Positions 17,753 through 26,467 of a stretch of DNA of 64,000 nucleotides are shown piece after piece. How positions within the stretch are numbered: the first letter of the stretch is position 1; every line of letters starts with the position of its first letter. The stretch spans positions 1-64,000 of the forward strand of contig NZ_JDFF01000024.1 in the NCBI RefSeq assembly GCF_000565015.1, read 5' to 3'. This DNA is from Porphyromonas catoniae ATCC 51270 (GTDB taxonomy: Bacteria > Bacteroidota > Bacteroidia > Bacteroidales > Porphyromonadaceae). The notes beneath the pieces were generated by a model. That model ran no database searches. It was not told where the DNA came from and worked only from the letters and a program-made list of their open reading frames with translations. Both the position numbers and the translations under genes were made by a program.

Positions 17753-18886
17753 TTAGAGGCGATTATCCATCTGCCGTACCATCTTGGTCTTCCATGCCAC
17801 GAAGTCCCCCGCGAGGATGTGCTCACGTGCCTCCCTCACGAGGCGAAGGTAGAAGGCGAGATTGTGTATCGAGGCAATCTGAAGTCCCAATAGCTCATCT
17901 GCACGGATGAGGTGATGCAGATAGGCCAAGCTGTACTGGCTATCCACAAACGAATAGCCCTCGGGGTCGATGGGACTGAACTCTCTTGCCCACTTGGCAT
18001 TGCGGATGTTGATTGTCCCTCGGCTGGTAAAGAGCTGCCCATTACGGCCATTGCGTGTCGGCATGATACAGTCGAACATATCCACGCCTCGGGCAATGTT
18101 CTCTAGGAGGTTAATAGGAGTCCCTACCCCCATTAGGTAGCGGGGCTTGTCCTTGGGTAAGATACTATTTGTCAGCTCTACCATCTCATACATCTTCTCG
18201 GTTGGCTCACCTACGGCTAGCCCTCCTATGGCATTCCCTTCTGCCTCTAATGAAGAGACAAACTCCGCTGCCCTCGTCCTAAGCTCTGGATACACACAGC
18301 CCTGTACAATGGGGAATAGGCTCTGATGGTAGCCGTAGAGTGGCTCGGTTTCCTTGATTCGATTGACACAACGACGAAGCCAGCCCTCAGTAAGTGCTAG
18401 AGACTTCTTCGCATAGTGAATATCTGCGTCGCCTGGACAACATTCATCGAAGGCCATGATAATATCTGCCCCTATCGTGCGCTCGATATCCATTACTCGC
18501 TCGGGAGTGAAGAGGTGCCTCGATCCATCGATGTGCGACTGGAAGGTAACACCCTCCTCGGTTATCTTCCTGCGATGAGCTAGGCTAAAGACTTGGTAGC
18601 CCCCACTATCTGTGAGTATAGATCCGTCCCAGCTGTTGAACTTATGGAGTCCCCCAGCTTCGCGGAGAATGTCTAGCCCTGGGCGTAGATAGAGATGGTA
18701 GGTGTTGCCGAGGATAATCTGAGCACGTATGTCATCACGTAGCTCTGTCATGTGGACGGCCTTTACCGACCCCACAGTACCTACGGGCATGAAGATTGGC
18801 GTAAGTATCTCGCCATGGTCTGTCTCTATCCTGCCAGCTCGGGCTGCACTCTCCGAGCAGGTCTTATGTATATCAAATTTCAGCAT
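17753..18886 (-). CDS. tgt: Queuine tRNA-ribosyltransferase without the usual zinc cysteines
   Basis: 377 residues. Substrate and catalytic motifs are intact: GNTYHLYLRPG near 60, DSGGYQVFSL near 92 (catalytic Asp), GGLAVGEP near 220 and FDCIMPTRNGRNGQLFT near 270 (nucleophile Asp). It exchanges guanine 34 for queuine/preQ1 in tRNAs with GUN anticodons. The C-terminal zinc site of the family (a CxCxxC element just before a conserved YSxAYLHHL) is missing: this protein reads DPEGYSFVDSQ there, with no cysteine. I believe this is shared by other Bacteroidota Tgt proteins. First gene of the tgt-lpt-smpB run. Confidence 0.95.
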   Translation of the reverse strand: MLKFDIHKTCSESAARAGRIETDHGEILTPIFMPVGTVGSVKAVHMTELRDDIRAQIILGNTYHLYLRPGLDILREAGGLHKFNSWDGSILTDSGGYQVFSLAHRRKITEEGVTFQSHIDGSRHLFTPERVMDIERTIGADIIMAFDECCPGDADIHYAKKSLALTEGWLRRCVNRIKETEPLYGYHQSLFPIVQGCVYPELRTRAAEFVSSLEAEGNAIGGLAVGEPTEKMYEMVELTNSILPKDKPRYLMGVGTPINLLENIARGVDMFDCIMPTRNGRNGQLFTSRGTINIRNAKWAREFSPIDPEGYSFVDSQYSLAYLHHLIRADELLGLQIASIHNLAFYLRLVREAREHILAGDFVAWKTKMVRQMDNRL

Positions 18887-18920
18887 TTATCTGTCTACTT
18901 TCCTCTTAGCTAGAGGTGTA

Positions 18921-18928
18921 CAAAGATA
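18921..18928 (-). promoter_or_regulatory. -7 box for the tgt operon
   Basis: The minus strand reads TATCTTTG, a perfect TAnnTTTG, 35 bases upstream of the tgt start. No clear -33 TTTG. Confidence 0.4.
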
Positions 18929-19158
18929 CGAGTTCTCTAGGGATGCTTCATAAATCCTAATGGGAAAAACGAGGAATGGGCTCCTGAAAAGGAAGTATGT
19001 CTTGCAGGAAAAGAGCTTATAGCTTAGCATGCAAGGGGAATTTGATGATTAAAAACTCACCCTTGATTTACAATGGAGGCAGAGGATGGTCTTTGCATTG
19101 AGCCAAAAGTTGAGCTTCGAAATGTGCCTATCTAGGGCATTCGTGAGGGGATGGTAAT

Positions 19159-19265
19159 GACTTACCATAACTCGTGTCGAAGAGTTATGGTAAGTCGTTC
19201 AAACGAGTTATGGTAACTCGCTGTAGAGAGTTGCGGTAAGTCGTCTTGGCGAGTTATGGTAAGTT
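19159..19265. repeat. Palindrome array A3 (five units, 23-bp pitch)
   Basis: Type-A cores start at 19159, 19182, 19205, 19228 and 19251, every step 23. Centres CCA, TGG, TGG, CGG, TGG. Spacers GTGTCGAA, GTTCAAAC, GCTGTAGA, GTCTTGGC. Four of the five units have non-complementary third positions (G/G or C/C), so pairing is poorly kept. Region 18929-19158 holds nothing else I recognise. Confidence 0.95.
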
Positions 19266-19390
19266 GTTGAGGTCTCTTTTAGACCCATTTGTATCTGTTT
19301 GATTTGCAGTGTTTTGTTTGGAGATCAAGAGTTGTACCTTTAGCTCTGATATACACCTGACTATCTCTCTCTTGACCGATAGAAAATAAA

Positions 19391-19429
19391 CTTGCCCAGC
19401 CCATTTCATACTTGAATGGGCTGGGCAAG
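19391..19429 (-). terminator. Terminator hairpin of the GH92 gene
   Basis: CTTGCCCAGCCCATT (19391-19405) pairs perfectly with AATGGGCTGGGCAAG (19415-19429), 35 bases past the GH92 stop. Confidence 0.8.
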
Positions 19430-19464
19430 AGGGTAGGATAGGGATAAGCCGTGAGTTGCTTCCC

Positions 19465-21732
19465 TTAGTACCAAATGACGCCTCGTTGATCTGTCAGCTC
19501 AAACTCTAGTGTACCACCTCGCATAATTTCCTTGTAGGTGATGTAGGAGCGATGGAGTGGCTCTCCATTGAGGCGCACCGAGCGAATATATCGTTTCGTC
19601 TCCGAGAGCCCGGGAGCAGAGATGGTGAAGGTCTTAAAACTCTCTAGGTGGAGTGTCACCTCTCGGAAGAGTGGTGTCGTCAGTTCGTAATGGCTAGTGA
19701 GGGGATCAACAGGATACATACCCATTGAGGCGAGTATGTACCAAGCCGACATCTGTCCACAGTCTTCGTTGCCACAGAGCCCATCAGGGTGATGGCTGTA
19801 GAGTGTGGTGAGGACTTGATGGGTTAGGTCGGCAGTCTTCCACGGCTCACGTGCGAGGTTGTAGAGGAAAATCACGTGGTGGGCAGGCTCATTGCCGTGT
19901 GCATACTGCCCAATCATGCCCGTGGAGAAGATAGGGAGTTTGACGCTCTGTGGTGTGGGGCTAGCGAAAAATTCATCTAGACGTTTGCTGAGGTTCTCCT
20001 CTCCCATTAGCGAGACAAGTCCGCTGAGGTCATGCTGCACACTGAAGAGATACTGATAGGCGTTGCTCTCGGTAAAGTGCTCGGTGTAGGCAAAGGGATT
20101 GAAGTTGGGGAGCCATGAGCCCTCGCTATCCTTGGGGCGGAAGAAGCCTGTCTTTGCATCCCAAAGGTTGAGGTAGCTCTTGGCACGACGAGCATATACC
20201 TCAGCTTCTTCTGTTTTACCCATCCAGCGGGCATATTCCGCAATGGCAGCATCATCGTATGCATACTCGAGCGTCTTCGATACACTTTCATCGTGTCGAT
20301 CTGCTGGCACATAGCCTAGACTCGTGTAATCATCTAACCCTTTATGGAGTGGCCCTTCAGAGGTGAAACGAAATAGATCAAGGAGTGCCTGAGGATCTTT
20401 AGGTCGGTAGACACCTTTGAGCACAGCATCGACAATTACCGGTACAGAGTGGTGGCCAATCATCATATTGGTCTCAGAGGCATACATATTCCATACGGGG
20501 AGATAACCACTATTCTGCTCTCCAAAGTCAATCATCGACTGAACCATATCACGATTTTCCTTGGTCGCAATGAGGTTGTATAGTGGGTGTGCAGCTCGAT
20601 ATGTGTCCCAGAGGGAGAATGTGCTGTAGGTACTCGTCCCATCTTTCCTGAGGTGTACCCGTCTATCTGCCCCCAGATAGGTTCCCTCGGTGTTACTATA
20701 CAGGGTGGGGCAGACCTGTGCGCGGTAAAGAGCAGTGTAGAAGGTCGTGCGCAGGCTGTCGGCTACGTCACTAGGAAGTGTGATGCGCCCAAGACGCTCG
20801 TTCCATCTTTCCTCTGCTCGTTCCCGATACTTGCCGAAGTCAAATTCTTTTGTTTCATCACTCCAGTTGGCTAAAGCTCCCTCAACGCTTGTCCCAGAGA
20901 GTGCGGTCTCAATGATGAGCTTGTCCCCAGCCTTTACCTTATAATATAGGTAGGCAATGACTGTCTGCTTGGGGGATTTGCCTGCTTGATCCTCGGAGAT
21001 GCGCTGGATGAAGATGCTATCAGGCTGGCGAGAGAGGTGTGTGGAGAAGTACACCTCTTGATCCCTAGCCCAGCCCGTAGACTTACGGTAACCTTGTAGG
21101 AAGATCTCCGACATTTGCTCGATGTCGCTACCGGTGGTCTGATCCCAATTCATAGCACGGTGTAGATCGAGGATTACGCAGGCTGAGTCCGAGGCTTTCT
21201 GGAAAGTGTACTGCTGGATGCCCATGTGTGGTGTGGCCGTCAGCTCGACACGAATGTCGTAAGGCTCTAGTGTAACGACATAGTATCCTGCATGGGCCTC
21301 TTCGGTGGAGTGTCTGAAGCGTGCATGCTTGCCTAGGGTAGCTTGTTCCCCCTCCTCATTGATGGGGAAGGTCCCTCCCTCTAGTGCAGGGAGGAGTACG
21401 GGTAGGAAAGAGATATCGTACATATCCCCTGCTCCTGTGCCACTAAGGTGGGTATGGCTAAAGCCTGCAATCGTACTATCGGGGTAGAAGTATCCCGCTA
21501 TTCGATCCCAGCCAGGTAGACCATTGTCAGGGCTGAGTTGCACCATCCCGAAGGGAACAGTCGCCCCTGGATAGACATTGCCTACCCAATCCGTTCCGAT
21601 GAATGGATCTACATATTCAGCGAGGGCCTTTTGGGTGGAGTCTGCTCCTCGTTTACAGCTAGGTGTGGTAGAGAGTAGAAAGAGTCCAAGGATAGAGATG
21701 TAGAGGGTAGGGAAGAGCTTTATTTGCTTCAT
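19465..21732 (-). CDS. GH92-family alpha-mannosidase (lipoprotein)
   Basis: 755 residues. Lipobox PSC near residue 26, then the GH92 N-terminal beta domain starting YVDPFIGTDWVGNVYPGATVPFGMVQLSPDNG (read in pieces) and SHTHLSGTGAGDMYDISFLP near 95. The catalytic (alpha/alpha)6 barrel contains TYSTFSLWDTYRAAHPLY near 370 and the diagnostic DGLCGNEDCGQMSAWYILASMG near 650, whose acidic residues and bound calcium act in exo-hydrolysis of alpha-mannosides. Family members cleave alpha-1,2-, 1,3- or 1,4-mannosyl bonds of host or yeast glycans; linkage cannot be told here. It is a stand-alone gene with its own terminator; the GH130 locus at 47388 could use products downstream of it. Confidence 0.93.
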   Translation of the reverse strand: MKQIKLFPTLYISILGLFLLSTTPSCKRGADSTQKALAEYVDPFIGTDWVGNVYPGATVPFGMVQLSPDNGLPGWDRIAGYFYPDSTIAGFSHTHLSGTGAGDMYDISFLPVLLPALEGGTFPINEEGEQATLGKHARFRHSTEEAHAGYYVVTLEPYDIRVELTATPHMGIQQYTFQKASDSACVILDLHRAMNWDQTTGSDIEQMSEIFLQGYRKSTGWARDQEVYFSTHLSRQPDSIFIQRISEDQAGKSPKQTVIAYLYYKVKAGDKLIIETALSGTSVEGALANWSDETKEFDFGKYRERAEERWNERLGRITLPSDVADSLRTTFYTALYRAQVCPTLYSNTEGTYLGADRRVHLRKDGTSTYSTFSLWDTYRAAHPLYNLIATKENRDMVQSMIDFGEQNSGYLPVWNMYASETNMMIGHHSVPVIVDAVLKGVYRPKDPQALLDLFRFTSEGPLHKGLDDYTSLGYVPADRHDESVSKTLEYAYDDAAIAEYARWMGKTEEAEVYARRAKSYLNLWDAKTGFFRPKDSEGSWLPNFNPFAYTEHFTESNAYQYLFSVQHDLSGLVSLMGEENLSKRLDEFFASPTPQSVKLPIFSTGMIGQYAHGNEPAHHVIFLYNLAREPWKTADLTHQVLTTLYSHHPDGLCGNEDCGQMSAWYILASMGMYPVDPLTSHYELTTPLFREVTLHLESFKTFTISAPGLSETKRYIRSVRLNGEPLHRSYITYKEIMRGGTLEFELTDQRGVIWY

Positions 21733-22006
21733 TTCTTGTCGTTGTATCGGTGGGCTTACACTCCTCCCTTCGGACAGTAGAGAGTAGAAGTGCCGTCATT
21801 GCTGGGATAAAGATACGTAAAAGCTCACGAGGTGGGTGTGTGATGAGGTGAAAAGGTAGTGTTGGATAGCTAGACGAGCCACCACAGCTCCTCATGGCGA
21901 TCTCTTGCGGAGACGCTCTATGAGGAGCTGTGGTAGCTCGTATGAATTTGTTTGGCTACTTGCCTATGACGCCTGCGATATCCTTCTTGGGGAGGTGTCG
22001 ATACAT

Positions 22007-22417
22007 CTAATGGGTCGGGTGAGAGGCTAATGCTTGGGCCTCTTCATCCATCTTAGCACGAGTACGTCGCCAAAAGGCTAAGAGCTCTGTGTGATCACCT
22101 TCGGGATAGTTCCCCTCTAGGAGGTGGATGACAAGCTCAATACCCTCTCGGCTCCCACGCTCAGCAGCTTCCTCTGCATAATACAGAGCTGTGTCGTAGT
22201 CTATGGGGGGACACTTAGGGTTCATACAGCTCTTGGCCAGCGAGAGGCATGATTCAATAGAGGTCCCCTCTGTGTGCATGTCTCGCTTTACAGCAGCCGG
22301 CGAGGGGTAGGTCTTGTAGCGCAAGGCATCCCGCCTTTTGCTGATGTGTCTTTTATTAGATCCGTGTGCTCCGCCCCCCGTAACCCATTGGAGAAGCTGT
22401 GCCAATATATTTGCCAT
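22007..22417 (-). CDS. Small Sel1/TPR-like hypothetical protein
   Basis: 136 residues, no signal peptide. The segment CMNPKCPPIDYDTALYYAEEAAERGSREGIELVIHLLEGNYPEGD (about 68-112, read in pieces) resembles a Sel1/TPR-like helical hairpin. The N-terminal 35 residues are basic. Function is unknown. It is monocistronic, with a TAAATTTG -7 box 76 bases upstream. A frame at 22356-22589 overlapping its start is not believed. Confidence 0.6.
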   Translation of the reverse strand: MANILAQLLQWVTGGGAHGSNKRHISKRRDALRYKTYPSPAAVKRDMHTEGTSIESCLSLAKSCMNPKCPPIDYDTALYYAEEAAERGSREGIELVIHLLEGNYPEGDHTELLAFWRRTRAKMDEEAQALASHPTH

Positions 22418-22492
22418 TATTGATATGCTTTATTTTTAAAATATGACCGTTCTTTCTGTTTGTCTGTTTAATAAGTCTGTCTAATCTTGGTG

Positions 22493-22500
22493 CAAATTTA
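22493..22500 (-). promoter_or_regulatory. -7 box for the small Sel1-like gene
   Basis: The minus strand reads TAAATTTG, matching TAnnTTTG. It sits in a very AT-rich stretch with no obvious -33 element. Confidence 0.3.
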
Positions 22501-22747
22501 TAAATAAATATAATATGTTGCATATTATCTTCTTTTGTTGTCTGTTTTAAGGTGTTTTTTGATGGATGTGTAGGTGCTGTATGGTCCATCTCTAGGTATG
22601 GGAGCGTGGGAGGATAATAAAGGGGTAAGACAAAATATACAGTGAAGGATGAGTACGCTCTAGATACGCCATCGTATAGAGATGGTGTGGCGATTGTAAT
22701 GGGCTTGTTGTGAGGTGGATATGTAGGGACAAAAAAAGCTCATTGAT

Positions 22748-22854
22748 GAGTTACCATAACTCGTGATAGCGAGTTATGGTAACTCGCTTCAGAGAGTTAT
22801 GGTAAGTCGTCGCAACGAGTTATGGTAAGTCGTAGAGACGACTTATGGTAACTC
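22748..22854. repeat. Palindrome array A4 (five units, 23-bp pitch)
   Basis: Type-A cores start at 22748, 22771, 22794, 22817 and 22840, every step 23. Centres CCA then four TGG. Spacers GTGATAGC, GCTTCAGA, GTCGCAAC, GTAGAGAC. It lies in the 700-base gap between the small Sel1-like gene and tRNA-Leu, both of which are transcribed away from it. Nothing else is recognisable in 22501-23055. Confidence 0.95.
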
Positions 22855-23055
22855 GTTCTACTGATGTTTGAGAGGCCTGTGTTTAGGGCTAGTATAGAGA
22901 GGTGTTGCTCCTTTTGAGTGTGCGTCCTTGTCGGATGCTTATGAGGGGGATTATATGTCCTCAATTTGTGGAACTTTAAGGCCTGATATGAGGCTATCGG
23001 ATGGGGTGTGAGGATGGGGAAGAACCACGGGAGGGAGCTGAAGGAAGCTCTGCTA

Positions 23056-23085
23056 TTGTAGAAATGAAAAAATGTACTACCTTTG
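23056..23085 (+). promoter_or_regulatory. Promoter of tRNA-Leu
   Basis: TTG at 23056-23058, a 19-base spacer and TACCTTTG at 23078-23085 match the Bacteroidota -33/-7 consensus. The tRNA starts 36 bases later. Confidence 0.7.
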
Positions 23086-23120
23086 TGGCGTGATTTCTCA
23101 ATGAGGGGTCACAGCGGTAT

Positions 23121-23202
23121 GCGGCTGTGGTGTAATTGGTAGCCACGTCAGACTTAGGATCTGATGCCGCGAGGCGTGGGGGTTCGAGTCCCTTCAGCCG
23201 CA
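23121..23202 (+). tRNA. tRNA-Leu (anticodon UAG)
   Basis: Acceptor arm GCGGCTG (23121-23127) pairs with CAGCCGC (23195-23201), discriminator A at 23202, no encoded CCA. The anticodon stem TCAGA/TCTGA frames the loop CTTAGGA, giving anticodon TAG. The long variable arm (TGCCGCGAGGCGT) is that of a class II tRNA, and GGTTCGAGTCC is the T-loop region. It decodes CUN leucine codons. Confidence 0.96.
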
Positions 23203-23208
23203 CAAGAC

Positions 23209-23247
23209 AGAAGAGGCTAATCTACTCCAAGTAGGTTGGTCTCTTCT
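23209..23247 (+). terminator. Terminator after tRNA-Leu
   Basis: AGAAGAG (23209-23215) pairs with CTCTTCT (23241-23247), with further pairing around CTACT/AGTAG inside, followed by CCTTTTAT. Confidence 0.6.
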
Positions 23248-23368
23248 CCTTTTATCTGTACACACCCACCAAATAGAGGCTGAGTACTCTAGTATCTTCT
23301 TCCTTCCTGTTACCTATCCATTTCTCCTGCTAGCTAGTTTTCCCTATCTCTCTGAATCAATCTGTCTT

Positions 23369-23399
23369 TTTGCCTTATGCATGTTGTTTGCTAACTTTG
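23369..23399 (+). promoter_or_regulatory. Promoter of the thiamine-salvage operon
   Basis: TTTG at 23369-23372, 19 bases, then TAACTTTG at 23392-23399: an ideal Bacteroidota promoter. Transcription would start just before the riboswitch. Confidence 0.75.
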
Positions 23400-23411
23400 T
23401 GTCCCGAAAGA

Positions 23412-23513
23412 ACTAAGGACAAAGGGGTGCTGATCCTCCGCCCTGCGGAGTGTATTTAGCTGAGATGATACCCTCAAGACCTGATCCAGTCAATACTGGC
23501 GTAGGAATTGTCA
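23412..23513 (+). promoter_or_regulatory. TPP riboswitch (THI element)
   Basis: The conserved THI-box elements occur in order: AAGGGGTGCT near 23422-23432, a variable helix CTCCG...CGGAG, then GCTGAGATGATACCC at 23459-23473 and ACCTGATCCAGTCAATACTGGCGTAGGAA near 23480-23508 (read in pieces). It binds thiamine pyrophosphate and lowers expression of the operon behind it, by attenuation or by hiding the start region. The receptor start codon lies about 60 bases further on. Confidence 0.95.
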
Positions 23514-23572
23514 ATCATTACACACGCCCTTTCCCTTCAGCTCTACTGTTACATCATTTAAGTAATTGTATG

Positions 23573-25846
23573 ATGAAGAGAAAAACAATCCTCCCTGTCG
23601 CTGTGCTATCTCTGGCGACTACACTCCCTCAGTATGCTGAGGCCTCCAGACGAGCCGAGCAAGACAGCATCAGCACACATCGCCTCGAGGAGGTACAGGT
23701 GACCGCTACACGGGCCTCTGAGAAGACGCCGATGACCTTCACGAATGTCTCCAAGGAACGCCTGCAGAAGAATAACCTTGGACTTGATATCCCCTATCTT
23801 CTTCTCCAAACCCCATCTGTTGTCGCTACGAGCGATGCAGGGATTGGCATCGGGTACACAGCCCTTAGGGTGCGTGGTGTGGATGCCTCGGGGATCAATG
23901 TGATGACCAATGGTGTCCCACTCAACGACTCTGAGAGCCAAGGGGTCTTCTGGGCTAATATGCCCAACTTCTCTGCAAGTGTTCAGGATGCTCAGCTACA
24001 ACGAGGTGTAGGGACTAGCTCCAATGGAGCAGGAGCGTTTGGAGCAAGCCTTAACTTACGTACCGACCACTTCCTGCTCACACCCTCAGCCTCTGTCTCC
24101 CTGCTAGGTGGAGCTTTCAATACCTTTCGTCGTGAGGTACACGCCTCGACAGGACGTATAGCAGGGCATTGGGCTCTTGAGGCTCGGCTCGGTAAGACGA
24201 CTACAGATGGCTACGTAGATCGCAGTGGGACGGATGGTCGCTCCTACTTCGTACAAGGTGGGTACTTTGGTGAGAAAACCATCCTCAAGTTCCTCGCCTT
24301 TGGAGGGAAGCAACATACGGGTATAGCTTGGAATGGGCTATCGGCCAAGGATGAGGCGAAGTATGGTCGTACATACAACTCTGCTGGCCATATTAATCCT
24401 GGCAGTACACCCCAAGATGCACGGTATAGGTATAATACAGATAACTATGAGCAAAACCATTATCAGCTCCAGCTATCACAACAGATCACACCGAGGACGA
24501 CCCTTAGCGTCACAGGGCATTACACCCGAGGGTATGGCTTCACCGATGAGCTACGTACGGGTAGGAAGCTCGTGGAGTATGGCTTGCAGAACTTTGTACA
24601 GAAGGATGCTAATGGTAAAGATGTTACAGTAAAGAAGGTAACACTCCTCCGATCCAAGTACCTTGATAATCACTTCGCAGGGTTAATTACCTCGCTTGCC
24701 TATCAGGATGATAGGATTGAGCTGACAGGTGGTATAGCTGGTAACCATTACCTCGGGGATCACTATGGCACACGCTCCATTACCTCAGGTTATCCCTATG
24801 CTGTGGATCCCACAGAGCGATACTACAGCAACGAGGCAAAGAAGACTGATTTCTCTGCCTTCGTTAAGCTCAACTACGAGCTGGCTCGTGGACTGAATGT
24901 GTTTGCCGATGTGCAGTATCGTTTCATTGATTACCGCATCAAGGGAACGACCGACCACCTTGTAGAGCAGACAAAGAAGCAACAGCATCTCGATTTAACG
25001 AAGACCTTCCGCTTTCTCAATCCTAAGGCTGGGCTTTTTTACCGATTTGCCCCTGCACACCACCTCTATGCCTCAGTAGCAGTAGCGCATCGTGAACCCA
25101 ACAGGAGTCTCTACACAGATGCTACACCCAAGGACTATCCGAAGGCTGAGCGACTCATTGACTACGAACTAGGTTATGGCTTCAGAAGTAGGACACTCTC
25201 CGCAGGTCTTAACCTATACTATATGGACTACAAGGACCAAATCGTAGCCAATGGAAAGCTGAGTGATGTGGGAGGCATCCTCAAAGAGAACGTGGCTAAG
25301 AGCTACCGCATGGGTGTCGAGCTCAATGCCTCATGGCTCATCCTCTCTTCTCTACGCTGGGATGCCGCCTTTGCTCTAAGCCAGAGCCGTATCAAGGATT
25401 ACACGTATTATGCGTCGGTCATTGATAATCTTACGGACTTCAATTATCAACCAGACCTCTACTCTGCTACACTACGCTCCACACCGATAGCCTTCTCTCC
25501 TTCCATTGTAATGAGTAATACGTTGAGCTATGGATATGGTGGGTTTGAGGTGGCACTTACCCATCAGCTTGTCGGCAAGCAGTACTTGGATAACCTCGGG
25601 CGAGAAGACCATTCACTGCCGAGCTATCACACGACAAGCCTTCGCTTGGGTTATGAACTTCCTGTACGCTTTGTTAAAGGGTGGAGTGTACAGCTTCAGG
25701 TGAACAACCTCTTTAATGCCAAGTACAGTAACAATGGGTATGTCTATGACTTTGCTAAGGCTCAGACAGGGGGAGACTACACGAAGCTCATGCTCTATCC
25801 GCAGGCGGGCATCCATGCCCTCGTCGGCACGACCATTTCACTCTAA
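23573..25846 (+). CDS. TonB-dependent outer-membrane receptor, thiamine-linked
   Basis: 757 residues from the ATG at 23573 (an ATG at 23570 is equivalent; the longer frame to 23450 runs through the riboswitch and is not real). Signal peptide ending AEA, TonB-box-like EEVQVTATRA near 30, plug domain (NNLGLDIPYLLLQTPSVVAT; ALRVRGVDASGINVMTNGVPLND), and a beta-barrel ending in an aromatic-poor strand GTTISL. Position behind a TPP riboswitch and ahead of pnuT and thiamine pyrophosphokinase identifies it as the outer-membrane port for thiamine or a derivative, as described for the Bacteroides OMP-thi receptor. Ligand choice between thiamine and its phosphates is inference. Confidence 0.93.
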   Translation: MKRKTILPVAVLSLATTLPQYAEASRRAEQDSISTHRLEEVQVTATRASEKTPMTFTNVSKERLQKNNLGLDIPYLLLQTPSVVATSDAGIGIGYTALRVRGVDASGINVMTNGVPLNDSESQGVFWANMPNFSASVQDAQLQRGVGTSSNGAGAFGASLNLRTDHFLLTPSASVSLLGGAFNTFRREVHASTGRIAGHWALEARLGKTTTDGYVDRSGTDGRSYFVQGGYFGEKTILKFLAFGGKQHTGIAWNGLSAKDEAKYGRTYNSAGHINPGSTPQDARYRYNTDNYEQNHYQLQLSQQITPRTTLSVTGHYTRGYGFTDELRTGRKLVEYGLQNFVQKDANGKDVTVKKVTLLRSKYLDNHFAGLITSLAYQDDRIELTGGIAGNHYLGDHYGTRSITSGYPYAVDPTERYYSNEAKKTDFSAFVKLNYELARGLNVFADVQYRFIDYRIKGTTDHLVEQTKKQQHLDLTKTFRFLNPKAGLFYRFAPAHHLYASVAVAHREPNRSLYTDATPKDYPKAERLIDYELGYGFRSRTLSAGLNLYYMDYKDQIVANGKLSDVGGILKENVAKSYRMGVELNASWLILSSLRWDAAFALSQSRIKDYTYYASVIDNLTDFNYQPDLYSATLRSTPIAFSPSIVMSNTLSYGYGGFEVALTHQLVGKQYLDNLGREDHSLPSYHTTSLRLGYELPVRFVKGWSVQLQVNNLFNAKYSNNGYVYDFAKAQTGGDYTKLMLYPQAGIHALVGTTISL

Positions 25847-25866
25847 GCAGATTTAGTACTATACTC

Positions 25867-26466
25867 ATGGACTTCCTCCTCTCTTACCTTAGCTCACATT
25901 CCCTAGAGCTTGTGACGGTCTTTGTCTCCTTGCTGTGGCTCTATCTGGAGTATAAGGCGAGCATCTGGCTTTGGCTAGTGGGAATCATCCTGCCTATCCT
26001 ATGGATTCCAATCGCATGGAAGGCGCATCTCTATGGGATGCTATCAATCAACATCTACTACCTCATCACAAGTGTTTGGGGGTGGATAGCATGGCTTCGC
26101 CGAGGCTCTCAGGATGGAGAGGAGGAAGTCCCTATTACGGATATTCCCCGAAAGACTCTACTCTATACGCTCCTTATCATCTTTGCTCTCTATTATCCGC
26201 TCATTAGGCTATCTGTGTATCTCCCTGAGTGGCGGATCCCCTGGGCTGATGCACTACTTACCCTCTCCTCTGTCATAGGGATGATCTGGATGGCACGTAA
26301 GTGGAGGCAGCACTGGCTCTGCTGGATTGTGGCCAACGCTGCTGGGGTAATCTCCCTCCTCTCAGCACAGGACTATCTCTCGACCTTTGTCTACGCTGTG
26401 AACTTCGTTACAGCCTTCTTTGGTTTCTACAAATGGACACGTCTGATGAAGCGTGACCAAGCATAA
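25867..26466 (+). CDS. pnuT: PnuC-family thiamine transporter PnuT
   Basis: 199 residues, about seven hydrophobic segments. The family-typical region INIYYLITSVWGWIAW (about 62-77) corresponds to the NxxYxxxSxxGW motif of PnuC facilitators, and a second aromatic helix FVYAVNFVTAFFGFYKW lies near 175-190. PnuT facilitates diffusion of thiamine, which is trapped by phosphorylation. It lies 20 bases after the receptor and one base before the kinase, so import and trapping are co-expressed under the TPP riboswitch. Confidence 0.92.
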   Translation: MDFLLSYLSSHSLELVTVFVSLLWLYLEYKASIWLWLVGIILPILWIPIAWKAHLYGMLSINIYYLITSVWGWIAWLRRGSQDGEEEVPITDIPRKTLLYTLLIIFALYYPLIRLSVYLPEWRIPWADALLTLSSVIGMIWMARKWRQHWLCWIVANAAGVISLLSAQDYLSTFVYAVNFVTAFFGFYKWTRLMKRDQA

Positions 26467-26467
26467 G

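Noticed and set aside
22356-22589. 77-codon minus-strand frame overlapping the Sel1-like gene start
   Set aside because: Lies across the AT-rich promoter region and overlaps a better gene in another frame.
22994-23203. Minus-strand frame across tRNA-Leu
   Set aside because: Its sequence is the complement of the tRNA; the translated tRNA pattern is a known false gene.
23450-23572. Extended N-terminus for the TonB receptor
   Set aside because: These codons are part of the TPP riboswitch; a proper signal peptide begins at 23573.
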